DNA of 64,000 bases from JAGNRR01 sp965230665 (GTDB taxonomy: Bacteria; Bacteroidota; Bacteroidia; Chitinophagales; Chitinophagaceae). Below, piece after piece: positions 53,367 to 61,678 of this stretch. The first letter of the stretch is position 1, and the number at the start of each line of letters is the position of its first letter. The notes under the pieces are model-generated. The model was not told where the DNA came from, searched no databases, and saw only the letters and a list, made by a program, of their open reading frames with translations. Where the stretch lies: contig CBDDLM010000004.1 in NCBI GenBank assembly GCA_965230665.1, positions 2,976,001 through 3,040,000 on the forward strand, read 5' to 3'. The translations under genes were made by a program, and so were the position numbers.

Positions 53367-54332
53367 ATGCAATCCTTTGAATCGTTACGTGAGCAATTTT
53401 CGCGTTATTTAGCAAACTACCATTTCCCAAATGAACCTGCTGCATTATACGGTGCTTGTCGGCACATTTTATCAATAGGTGGTAAGCGCATTCGTCCTGT
53501 ATTATGTCTTATGGCAGCAGATGCTTTTGCCGAGGTTAATACGGACTCTTTAAAAGCCGCATTAGCCGTTGAGCTATTCCATAACTTTTCTTTGGTTCAC
53601 GACGATATCATGGATAAGGCTGATATAAGAAGAGGGCAGCAAACCGTTCATAAAATGTATAGTGAACCGACCGCAATTTTAAGCGGAGATGTTTTAAATG
53701 TTTATGCTTATCAACTACTGAATGAGTTAGAATTTGGTCGTAAAGAAATCATTTTTAATTTGTTTAATAAGACGGCTATTGAAGTTTGTGAAGGACAGCA
53801 AATGGATATGGACTTTGAAGAACGGATTGATGTTCGTATTAATGAATATCTCAAAATGATAAGCTTAAAAACATCGGTGTTACTGGCCTGTTCTCTGGAG
53901 ATAGGAGCGCTTCTTGGCAACGCCTCTGCTGAAGATGCGAAAGCACTCTATGAGTTTGGTAAAAATGTTGGAATCGCTTTTCAATTAAAGGACGACTATC
54001 TAGATGCTTACGGTGATCAAGCTAAAACGGGTAAGAAAGTAGGAGGGGATATTCTTGCCAATAAAAAAACCATTTTTTATTGTTATTGCCGGCAACATGA
54101 AAACAAGGAACTTAGCACTTTACTTTTAAGTCTTCAAAACAACACCAGCCCAACTAAGGTACAAGATACACTAAATATATACAACCAGTTAGGTGCACCA
54201 TCATTTGTTCAAGATTTAAAAGAAAAGTACTCCAAGAAAGCATTTGATTGTCTTGAGAAAATTAGCATTTGCAGTGAACGAAAAGAGAGCTTAGGAAAGC
54301 TCGCTGATTCGCTCCTTACAAGAGAATACTAA
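53367..54332 (+). CDS. Polyprenyl diphosphate synthase
   Basis: 321 residues from the ATG at 53367 (a TTG one codon earlier is ignored). A trans-prenyltransferase of the all-alpha fold. First Asp-rich motif DDIMD (79-83), second DDYLD (209-213), and GGKRIRP near the start for substrate binding. It extends allylic diphosphates with isopentenyl diphosphate, most likely to make the C30-C50 chain of menaquinone or a GGPP-like product; chain length cannot be read from sequence here. It begins 5 bp after clpC, so the two are co-transcribed although functionally unrelated. Confidence 0.93.
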   Translation: MQSFESLREQFSRYLANYHFPNEPAALYGACRHILSIGGKRIRPVLCLMAADAFAEVNTDSLKAALAVELFHNFSLVHDDIMDKADIRRGQQTVHKMYSEPTAILSGDVLNVYAYQLLNELEFGRKEIIFNLFNKTAIEVCEGQQMDMDFEERIDVRINEYLKMISLKTSVLLACSLEIGALLGNASAEDAKALYEFGKNVGIAFQLKDDYLDAYGDQAKTGKKVGGDILANKKTIFYCYCRQHENKELSTLLLSLQNNTSPTKVQDTLNIYNQLGAPSFVQDLKEKYSKKAFDCLEKISICSERKESLGKLADSLLTREY

Positions 54333-54348
54333 TGACAAAGACCTATGC

Positions 54349-56718
54349 TTATTTCCACTTAAAGTTATAGGATATACTTGGCACGATTGGGAAAACAGAT
54401 ACTTGTTTTACTTTGATGTCCACTCCATTAGGATCAGCCAAGTCTCCAATAATATCTAGGTATAAGAAGTAAGGATTTTGACGGCTATAAACGTTATAGA
54501 CACCAAAGGTCCATGAACTGGTCCAGCGTCTCTTCTTTTTTGGCTTATGCGTATAAACTGCACCGATATCAAACCTGTGATAAGCTGGTATTTGTTGATT
54601 GTTTAATCGGTCAAACCCCTGTACAAGTTTTTGATCTGTAATATATAATGAAGTAGGAAGAGTTACGCGAGTACCGCTTCCAAAAACAAATAAAGCTGAC
54701 AAAGTCCATTGCTTATTAAGTTCATAAGTATTTACAATAGAAAGATTGTGTCGCTGGTCATATTTAGCATAATAATCTAATCCATCGTTCAGATCCTTAA
54801 AGTTTCGTTTTGTCCATGCTAAGGTGTAAGATATCCAACCTGTCCACTTACCTTTTACTTTGTTTACATAAAACTCAGCCCCATAAGCATGCCCATCTCC
54901 AAATACAAAGTCATAATCAACATCACCTATATTATCTGGCGTATAACCTTCTCTATATTCAAGGAGGTTGTTCATGTCTTTGTAGTAAACCTCAATAGAA
55001 GTTTCAAGAGCATCATCAAAGAAATTACGGAAATAACCTGCGCTATACTGCCAAGCCTTTTGTGGTTGAACAAAATATGAACTAGGGGTCCATAAGTCTG
55101 TTGGAAGCGTTGAGCCATTATTTGTAACCAAATGGATATATTGATAGTTTCTAGCGATACTGGCCTTAAATGAGGAGCTATTGTTTAACGCAAATCGCAT
55201 ATTCAAACGTGGCTCCAAACCACCATAAGACTGAGCAATGTCTCCGGCCCCATATTCTACGCTATCAGTTTTAAGCTCTCTATTAAATGGAGAAAAGGAA
55301 TATCTAGTATAAGGGCCTACTTGAAGGAAGTGCGAGTATCGAAGTCCAGCGTTAATCTTTATATGTTCACCAATATCGAACTCATCCTGAATATAAACAC
55401 CCATTTCGTGCGCATATTTTTTAGGAACGTTATCCGGATTTAGTTCTACACCAGCGCTTTCCCCACCAACTGTGGTAGGAGTAAATGTATGAAAGGTATA
55501 ATTTAAACCTCCTTTAAAATTGTGGTTGAACTTAGAATAATAATCCAAATCCGTTTTAGCTCCAAAATCACGAATCCCAGAAGATAGTCTGAACCTTGAA
55601 TTGTCCTGAAATTCACCGTTAAAGGCAAAATTATAGTCATTATAGAGTAAGGTGGTATTCATGAACAATTTATCATCAAACAAATGGTTCCATCGTAGTG
55701 TTGCTGTTGAATTGCCCCAAGGGATGTCTACTTTGAAGTTGTCATTTCCATTGGAGAAAGTAAAGACGTCACGCCCAAAATAACCACTAAGGTAAAGTCG
55801 GTCTTGATCAGAAACGGTATAATTCATTTTAGCATTAAGGTCGTAGAAATAATATCCAGACCCAGCAAATGAACTTTCTGGATTTACAAAAGGTCTTGTT
55901 AGAGCATCGATGTAGGTACGACGACCACTTACAATAAAAGAAGCTTTATCCTTAATGATCGGACCTTGAATAGCAAGTCTGGAAGATATCAAACCAATAC
56001 CACCGTCAACTTGGTAGTCTTTATTATTCCCATCTTTCATGGTAATATCTACTACAGATGATAAGCGACCACCGTATTTGGCAGGCATGCCGCCCTTAAT
56101 TAGTGTCACATTTTTAATAGCATCCGCATTGAATACAGAAAAGAAACCGAACAAATGTCCAGAGTTGTATACGGGAGCATCATCTAGCAGTATTAGGTTC
56201 TGATCGGGTCCGCCCCCCCGAACATAAAAACCGCTTTGTCCTTCACCTGCAGAATTAACACCAGGTAAAAGTTGAATTGCCTTTAATACATCAACCTCGC
56301 CAAGAATAACAGGTAGTTTTTTTACATCAGCCACAGATAAAGTGTGTAGTCCTACATCTGTGCTCTTTACATTGGCATCCGCTTTTTTAGATTTAATGAC
56401 GACCTTCTTTGTTTCTACACGTCTTCGGCTAAGTTCAAAAGTTCGCTTTGTGTTCTCATTAAAATTGACTGATTGGGTCAATGTTGTATAACCAACGTAA
56501 GTTATTCTGATCTCATGGGGCCCGCTAGGTACAGTTATAGAATAATAGCCATACATATTGGCCTTAACTCCTTTTTTTATATCACTAATAAATATAGAAG
56601 CTGCTGGTAAACTTTCTCCTGAAGCGGCATCTTTTATGTAACCACTGATTGTAACATTCTGAGCTAATAGAGCTTGAAAAGAACACAATAAAACGAGTGA
56701 AAAAAGGATTTTTCTCAT
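54349..56718 (-). CDS. TonB-dependent outer-membrane receptor
   Basis: 789 residues. Signal peptide (1-~20, ending LLAQ); carboxypeptidase-regulatory-like domain (~22-105, GYIKDAASGESLPAASI); plug domain (~125-230, with LPGVNSAGEGQSGFYVRGGGPDQNLILLDD-type sequence); then a 22-strand-type barrel to the C-terminus SYNFKWK. It takes up a ligand with TonB energy. Substrate cannot be deduced: no SusD partner or siderophore genes lie alongside. The SusC-specific N-terminal arrangement is not seen. It faces the convergent polyprenyl synthetase gene. Confidence 0.93.
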   Translation of the reverse strand: MRKILFSLVLLCSFQALLAQNVTISGYIKDAASGESLPAASIFISDIKKGVKANMYGYYSITVPSGPHEIRITYVGYTTLTQSVNFNENTKRTFELSRRRVETKKVVIKSKKADANVKSTDVGLHTLSVADVKKLPVILGEVDVLKAIQLLPGVNSAGEGQSGFYVRGGGPDQNLILLDDAPVYNSGHLFGFFSVFNADAIKNVTLIKGGMPAKYGGRLSSVVDITMKDGNNKDYQVDGGIGLISSRLAIQGPIIKDKASFIVSGRRTYIDALTRPFVNPESSFAGSGYYFYDLNAKMNYTVSDQDRLYLSGYFGRDVFTFSNGNDNFKVDIPWGNSTATLRWNHLFDDKLFMNTTLLYNDYNFAFNGEFQDNSRFRLSSGIRDFGAKTDLDYYSKFNHNFKGGLNYTFHTFTPTTVGGESAGVELNPDNVPKKYAHEMGVYIQDEFDIGEHIKINAGLRYSHFLQVGPYTRYSFSPFNRELKTDSVEYGAGDIAQSYGGLEPRLNMRFALNNSSSFKASIARNYQYIHLVTNNGSTLPTDLWTPSSYFVQPQKAWQYSAGYFRNFFDDALETSIEVYYKDMNNLLEYREGYTPDNIGDVDYDFVFGDGHAYGAEFYVNKVKGKWTGWISYTLAWTKRNFKDLNDGLDYYAKYDQRHNLSIVNTYELNKQWTLSALFVFGSGTRVTLPTSLYITDQKLVQGFDRLNNQQIPAYHRFDIGAVYTHKPKKKRRWTSSWTFGVYNVYSRQNPYFLYLDIIGDLADPNGVDIKVKQVSVFPIVPSISYNFKWK

Positions 56719-56817
56719 TACAGAAATAAAGAATGCAAGTTACATGCAAACGAATTTCTAGAAAAGTTAATTTATTGATGACAATTTAGTTTTAAGTGTT
56801 TTCTTTGTAACGCTAAT

Positions 56818-58353
56818 ATGGCATTGTTAGGACAAATAATCAAGCGATACCTTAAGATACAGAGTAAATTTACACTTAGGAATGCTTCGCCAAGACGTTA
56901 TCAGCAGTTGGAATTAGAGCGTTTATTAAAAACTGCACAAAATACGCAATTTGGGAAGTACTATGATTTTAAAGGTATTTTGGAACATAGGAGTCCTTAT
57001 GACCTTTTTGCAAAAAACATTCCTTATCATAATTATTCCTCGATGTATAAGGAATGGTGGCATTTTAGCCATGAAGGGGAACCCAATGTAGCTTGGCCTG
57101 GTAAAGTTAAGTATTTTGCTTTGAGCTCTGGTACTTCGGAAAGTGCTAGTAAACATATTCCTGTTACAGATGAAATGGTAAAGTCTACAAAAAAAACTGG
57201 TTTTAAACAGTTCTGTAGTTTATTGAACTTTAATCTGCCAGATTCAGTTTTTTCAAAAGGGGTACTCATGTTAGGAGGAACAACGGCACTTCATGAAAAG
57301 GGAGATTATTATGAAGGAGATATGAGCGGAATTTCAGCTAAAGAAATGCCCAAATGGCTCTCTTATTTTTTTTATAAACCGGGGCAGCGAATCTCTAAAA
57401 GGCCTCGTTGGGAGGATAGAATTAACCTGATTGTGCGAAATGCAAAGAAATGGGATGTGAGTATTGTTGCTGGAGTACCGGCATGGGTACAAATTGTGTT
57501 AGAACAGGTTGTTCAATATCATAAGGTTGAAAATATTCATGATATTTGGCCAAACCTTTCTTTATATATACATGGGGGAGTTTCTTTTGAACCTTACCGA
57601 GATAATTTTAAGAATGTATTAGGCCGAAATATACAGTATATAGAAACATATATGGCCAGTGAGGGCTCGTTTGGCTTTCAATCACGTCCTGGTAAAAGAG
57701 GTATTTCCTTAGTCACCAATAATCAAATTTTTTATGAATTTGTGCCGTTTACATCAGATAATTTTACAGATGACGGTGAAATTAAACAAGGTGCTAGAGC
57801 TTACCGTATTCATGAAGTTGTTGAAAATAAAGACTATGCAATTGTAATTAGCTCTTGTTCTGGTGCTTGGCGTTATTTAATAGGAGACGTTTTACGTTTT
57901 ACTGACGTAGCGCATGCTGAAATTATTATTGTTGGGCGTACAAAACAATTTCTTAGTTTATGTGGAGAGCATCTTAGCGTAGACAATATGAATAGAGCCA
58001 TTGAAGTTGCTCAACAAAAATTGGGAGTGGCCATTAAGGAATTTACAGTTATTGGCTTTCCTTATGATGGTATGTTTGCTCATCGTTGGTATGTTAGTTG
58101 TGATACAACAGTCAATACAAATGAACTTAAAGACATTATTGATCAGACACTTTGCGAAGTAAATGATGATTATAAGGTGGAACGTACAAGTGCCTTAAAG
58201 GACATTTTTTTAGAAGTTTTACCTTCCAAAACTTTTTTACAGTTCTTAGAAAAAAAAGGAAAAACAGGGGCAATGAATAAGTTTCCGCGTGTAATGAAAG
58301 GGAAGCAAAAGGAGGAGTGGGAGACATTTGTAAATGATGTCCTCATCAAATAG
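56818..58353 (+). CDS. GH3-family acyl-adenylating enzyme
   Basis: 511 residues, the GH3 family first known from plant auxin conjugation and widespread in Bacteroidota. It belongs to the ANL adenylate-forming fold. Conserved ALSSGTSESASKHIPVT near 100-120 (the phosphate-binding Ser/Thr loop), VYHGGVSFEPY-type and YMASEGSFGFQ in the middle, and WRYLIGDVLRFT near the C-domain. It likely couples a carboxylate to an amine via an acyl-AMP; the substrates in bacteria are unknown. Divergent from the TonB receptor with 99 bp between start codons, and convergent with the permease gene. Confidence 0.92.
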   Translation: MALLGQIIKRYLKIQSKFTLRNASPRRYQQLELERLLKTAQNTQFGKYYDFKGILEHRSPYDLFAKNIPYHNYSSMYKEWWHFSHEGEPNVAWPGKVKYFALSSGTSESASKHIPVTDEMVKSTKKTGFKQFCSLLNFNLPDSVFSKGVLMLGGTTALHEKGDYYEGDMSGISAKEMPKWLSYFFYKPGQRISKRPRWEDRINLIVRNAKKWDVSIVAGVPAWVQIVLEQVVQYHKVENIHDIWPNLSLYIHGGVSFEPYRDNFKNVLGRNIQYIETYMASEGSFGFQSRPGKRGISLVTNNQIFYEFVPFTSDNFTDDGEIKQGARAYRIHEVVENKDYAIVISSCSGAWRYLIGDVLRFTDVAHAEIIIVGRTKQFLSLCGEHLSVDNMNRAIEVAQQKLGVAIKEFTVIGFPYDGMFAHRWYVSCDTTVNTNELKDIIDQTLCEVNDDYKVERTSALKDIFLEVLPSKTFLQFLEKKGKTGAMNKFPRVMKGKQKEEWETFVNDVLIK

Positions 58354-58364
58354 TCTGCCCCAAA

Positions 58365-59420
58365 TTAATAGTTTTTTATTCTTGGATCAATAATAGCATA
58401 GATGAAGTCAACAAGAATATTGATGACTATAAAGAAAGTTGCTGTAAAAATGACACTTCCCATTACTACTGGAAAATCAAACTTATTCAATGCATCCACT
58501 GTCACTTTACCAATACCTTTCCAACCGAAAATATACTCTATAAAAAAGCTGCCGGCCAAAAGTTCTGCAAACCAACCCGAAACAGAAGTAACTACTGGAT
58601 TTAGTGCATTACGAAGCGCATGTCTCCAGATAACAGCCGCTTTTCTTAGTCCTTTAGCATAAGCTGTGCGTATATAATCTTGGTTTAACACATCAAGCAT
58701 AGCCGTTCGAGTTATTTGCGTTATAATGGCCATAGGTCGAATACTCAATGTGATTACAGGTAAGATCAAACTCTTTAGTCTAAGCTGCTTGCCGAGTATT
58801 GGATCATAATCCCAAAGCGGTGAGACAATTCCAAGGCCAGTATAGTCGCTTAGTAGAAAACCGAAAACATAAGCAATCAGAATACCAGCGAAAAAACTTG
58901 GGGCCGATATGCCTAGTACGGATGTAAATATGGCACTCGTGTCTAACCATGTATTGTGTTTAACAGCAGCAAGAATTCCAAGAAAAATCCCAACAATAGT
59001 GGCGATTAGTATGGAGAGTAAGGCAAGAATTAGCGTTCCTGGAAAAGCATCCAAGAGAAGGTCCCAAACTTTTATCTTGCTCTGATATGATCTTCTCAGA
59101 TAAGGTTTCTTTAGTGCAAGTGTTTTGTCTTGCCCAAGGTTGATTAATGAAGAGTACTCGTACTTTCCTTGTTCATCTTTACCATGAACACCAATGGGAG
59201 AAAGGTCATTCAAATAAAGCCCAAACTGAGTGGGAAGGGATTTATCTAAGTATAACTCTTTCCGAACATTTTCAATAGTCTTTGCATCACTTCTTTGTCC
59301 CATAGTAAGGCGCGCAGGATCAGCGGGTAGTAGTACGAAAAAAAGAAAGAAAACAAGGGTTACTACACCAAGCAGTACTAAAAAAGAGTTCAGTATTTTT
59401 TTTAATAGAAAATTGAGCAA
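58365..59420 (-). CDS. Oligopeptide/dipeptide-type ABC transporter permease (DppB/OppB-like)
   Basis: A 351-residue inner-membrane permease. First helix at ~8-30 (FLVLLGVVTLVFFLFFVL) followed by the DPAR...GQRSD segment and a ~100-residue periplasmic loop, then five more helices. The EAA-type loop near LNQDYIRTAYAKGLRKAAVIWRHALRNALNP marks the contact with the ATPase. The partner permease, ATPases and binding protein are not encoded next to it. It lies 3 bp after the small zinc-finger gene, so its transcription likely follows the sigma factor operon. Confidence 0.92.
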   Translation of the reverse strand: MLNFLLKKILNSFLVLLGVVTLVFFLFFVLLPADPARLTMGQRSDAKTIENVRKELYLDKSLPTQFGLYLNDLSPIGVHGKDEQGKYEYSSLINLGQDKTLALKKPYLRRSYQSKIKVWDLLLDAFPGTLILALLSILIATIVGIFLGILAAVKHNTWLDTSAIFTSVLGISAPSFFAGILIAYVFGFLLSDYTGLGIVSPLWDYDPILGKQLRLKSLILPVITLSIRPMAIITQITRTAMLDVLNQDYIRTAYAKGLRKAAVIWRHALRNALNPVVTSVSGWFAELLAGSFFIEYIFGWKGIGKVTVDALNKFDFPVVMGSVIFTATFFIVINILVDFIYAIIDPRIKNY

Positions 59421-59423
59421 ATC

Positions 59424-59702
59424 TTATATAAATAATTCGTCAAGGTCTTTTTCCATTTTTTCTTTCTTCTCATCGGCTAGCTTGTGATCTTCTTTAGAGA
59501 AAGCATCTTTAAGCATATTACTAAGTTGTGAAGACTGTTTTGCCCAAAGTTTACATACTTTACAGATCATATTATGGAATGCAAGCTGAACTTTCTGATA
59601 AAAGGTAAGCTCACCATGATGCTGCTTTATCGTAATAAGTAAACCAGCTTCTCTACAGCTGATCATGAGCTTCTTCGAAAATTTTTCTTCTTCTTCTTCC
59701 AT
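59424..59702 (-). CDS. Small zinc-finger protein, candidate anti-sigma factor
   Basis: 92 residues with no membrane segment. It carries Cys16 and the His43-x3-Cys47-x2-Cys50 motif (HNMICKVC), the ZAS signature of zinc-binding anti-sigma factors. The rest is charged and helical. It follows the ECF sigma factor gene by 7 bp and precedes the permease by 3 bp. The order sigma-antisigma is the usual arrangement. A cytoplasmic ZAS without a membrane anchor would act as a soluble redox or metal-responsive switch, which is inference. Confidence 0.8.
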   Translation of the reverse strand: MEEEEEKFSKKLMISCREAGLLITIKQHHGELTFYQKVQLAFHNMICKVCKLWAKQSSQLSNMLKDAFSKEDHKLADEKKEKMEKDLDELFI

Positions 59703-59709
59703 AGTTTAT

Positions 59710-60291
59710 TTATTCGTTTACCCAATTGTGTTGCAGACAGTCTCTTAATTGCAGTTTAGCACGGTGTAGGATAACCCAAAAATTACTTTTAGTAATTTTA
59801 AAGGTGTCTGTAATTTCTTCAGTGGTAGCATCATCAACAAGTTTCATTTTACTTATTTCGCCCCATTTTTCTGGAAGCTTATCAAAACAGCTTAATAGAA
59901 TGTCATTTAGTTCATTTTGTTCGGTTAAGTTTAGCCCTTCTGTCTTCATTTGCGCTGGTGCCGTGTTGCCACGCCAACCATTGGTATTACCTTCTTCTCC
60001 TGTAGTATCAAAAAAGTAATCAGCGGCATCACCAAGCTGAGATACGTTAATCTGCTTGCGAGTTGATGCTTTCCGGTAATGATCAATAATTTTGTTCTTA
60101 AGGATGGTAACGAGCCAAGTTTTTTCGCTGGCCGTTCCCTTGAAATTATCCTTCCCCTTATAGGCAGACACAAACGTATCCTGAACTAAATCTTCTGACA
60201 GTGCTGAGTTTCTTGTTCGATACATAGCGTGGTTATATAGATAATCTGCGTAGTTTTTTACCCATTCCTTAGGGTTGAGCGTATTAGCCAT
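59710..60291 (-). CDS. ECF-type RNA polymerase sigma factor
   Basis: 193 residues with sigma regions 2 and 4 only. Region 2 (~11-75) includes SEDLVQDTFVSAYKG and TWLVTILKNKIIDHYRK. A linker with a Gly/Thr-rich stretch (~90-115) is longer than usual. Region 4 (~128-185) has DATTEEITDTFKITKSNFWVILHRAKLQL, a helix-turn-helix. Its operon partner is a ZAS-type small protein. Target genes cannot be inferred; the permease downstream is a candidate. A TAATTTTA element ends 4 bases before the ATG. Confidence 0.92.
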   Translation of the reverse strand: MANTLNPKEWVKNYADYLYNHAMYRTRNSALSEDLVQDTFVSAYKGKDNFKGTASEKTWLVTILKNKIIDHYRKASTRKQINVSQLGDAADYFFDTTGEEGNTNGWRGNTAPAQMKTEGLNLTEQNELNDILLSCFDKLPEKWGEISKMKLVDDATTEEITDTFKITKSNFWVILHRAKLQLRDCLQHNWVNE

Positions 60292-60366
60292 GCGCTAAAA
60301 TTAATACTTTAACACAAACATTTGACGATTGCTACGAAATGTCTTTACAAGAAAATGACAATAATA

Positions 60367-61617
60367 TTACAATTCTTCATTCACCAGACTATCAGACTCT
60401 ATTAGAGCCTCTTCGGAAGAAATCATAGAAGAACTTGCAACTTGCTTCGTGATGAAAGGTAGTGCTTCATTTAGGTTATTGTAGCTCCATTTTCCGACAA
60501 CAGTTCCATTATTTAAAATCATAACACCTGGATTTGACCGCATAGCTGTCTTGCAAACAACTCCATCAATCTGATAAAACTGGATATTCAGCTCATGCTT
60601 TTTATTGAATGCATCGGTAATGTCTTGTCCCGAAGGGCTAACAGCTATAACGGGTGTGTTTTTGTCTTTTGCTTCTTTAACTAATTTTACTAAATCCGCC
60701 ATTTTTCCTGTTTTGGCTTTCTTTACGTCTTTAATAAAAATGATAACCGCATTTTGTTCGTAATTCAGAATTTGATCTGTTACATCGGTACCATCATAGC
60801 TGGAAATACTAAAATCTAATATTTTAGGTTCGTTAAAAGCAGGGCTGATTTCAGTTTGAATATTATCAACATATTCCCAGTTTAAAGTATCAGCCCATGG
60901 CGCTTTATTCAAATCAGTAAATCCTTTTTCTTCACCTGTCTTTAAGTTTTTATAGATTAGTTTATTTTCAACAACAGGAGGTCTATAGTCTTCGCCAGGT
61001 GTCATTTCAGTTTTAATATTATTACCTACTTTGTATGGTAAACAGTCTTCGTAAGGTAGGTTCTTTAAAACATCCATATTCATATAAATAGAAAGGATTA
61101 ACCCAGCCAACATGACTAGATTTGCTATTCTTGCTGGAAAAAGAGCCGTTACTTTATTACGGAATAGAAGCAGAATTGTTATTAGAATAAGTAGAATAAT
61201 ATCCTTGGTAAAGGTTTCCGTAGGCGTAAGAGGAATACAATCTCCAAAACAACCGCAGGCTTTAATATTACCACTAAACAGTACATATGCTGTTAAAAAT
61301 GTAAAGAAAGCAGTAAGTAAGAAAATAATCCAAGAGAAAAATTTGAAGCGATACCCAAGTATTAGTGCTATCCCTGCTACAATCTCTAAGACGATCATGA
61401 TAATCGCAAACTCCAGGGCATATTCATTTAACCCATGCATCAAATCTGGTAAGAAATTGTCCTTTATAGCCCAGGCTTCAAAGAACTCGCCCATCTTATA
61501 AGCTAACCCTTTGGGATCATTGGCCTTAACTAATCCCGAAAAAATGAATAAACCACCAACGGCGATTCGTACGATCCAAAGAACGGCATTGAGAATTGGG
61601 TTTGTTTTCTTATTCAT
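60367..61617 (-). CDS. DoxX/MauE-like membrane protein fused to a thioredoxin-like domain
   Basis: 416 residues (BT_3928-like, as I recall the family). The N-terminal ~190 residues form four to six membrane helices with FIFSGLVKANDPKGLAYKMGEFFEAW and CGCFGDC (Cys121, Cys123, Cys127), the motif of MauE/vitamin K reductase-like membrane redox proteins. The C-terminal ~220 residues resemble a thioredoxin fold with AVIIFIKDV, TPVIAVSPSG and GVMILNNGTVVGKW but no CxxC (only Cys in VVCKTA). The two parts may exchange electrons across the membrane, an inference. It has a TATATTTG element 17 bp upstream. It precedes the sigma operon by 75 bp. Confidence 0.82.
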   Translation of the reverse strand: MNKKTNPILNAVLWIVRIAVGGLFIFSGLVKANDPKGLAYKMGEFFEAWAIKDNFLPDLMHGLNEYALEFAIIMIVLEIVAGIALILGYRFKFFSWIIFLLTAFFTFLTAYVLFSGNIKACGCFGDCIPLTPTETFTKDIILLILITILLLFRNKVTALFPARIANLVMLAGLILSIYMNMDVLKNLPYEDCLPYKVGNNIKTEMTPGEDYRPPVVENKLIYKNLKTGEEKGFTDLNKAPWADTLNWEYVDNIQTEISPAFNEPKILDFSISSYDGTDVTDQILNYEQNAVIIFIKDVKKAKTGKMADLVKLVKEAKDKNTPVIAVSPSGQDITDAFNKKHELNIQFYQIDGVVCKTAMRSNPGVMILNNGTVVGKWSYNNLNEALPFITKQVASSSMISSEEALIESDSLVNEEL

Positions 61618-61634
61618 GATGAGTCAGTTTATTG

Positions 61635-61642
61635 CAAATATA
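61635..61642 (-). promoter_or_regulatory. -7 promoter element of the DoxX/MauE-like gene
   Basis: TATATTTG on the minus strand, exact match, 17 bp before the ATG at 61617. Confidence 0.45.
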
Positions 61643-61678
61643 ATTCAGTATACCACGTCGAATCTTTAAGGATTGTTA

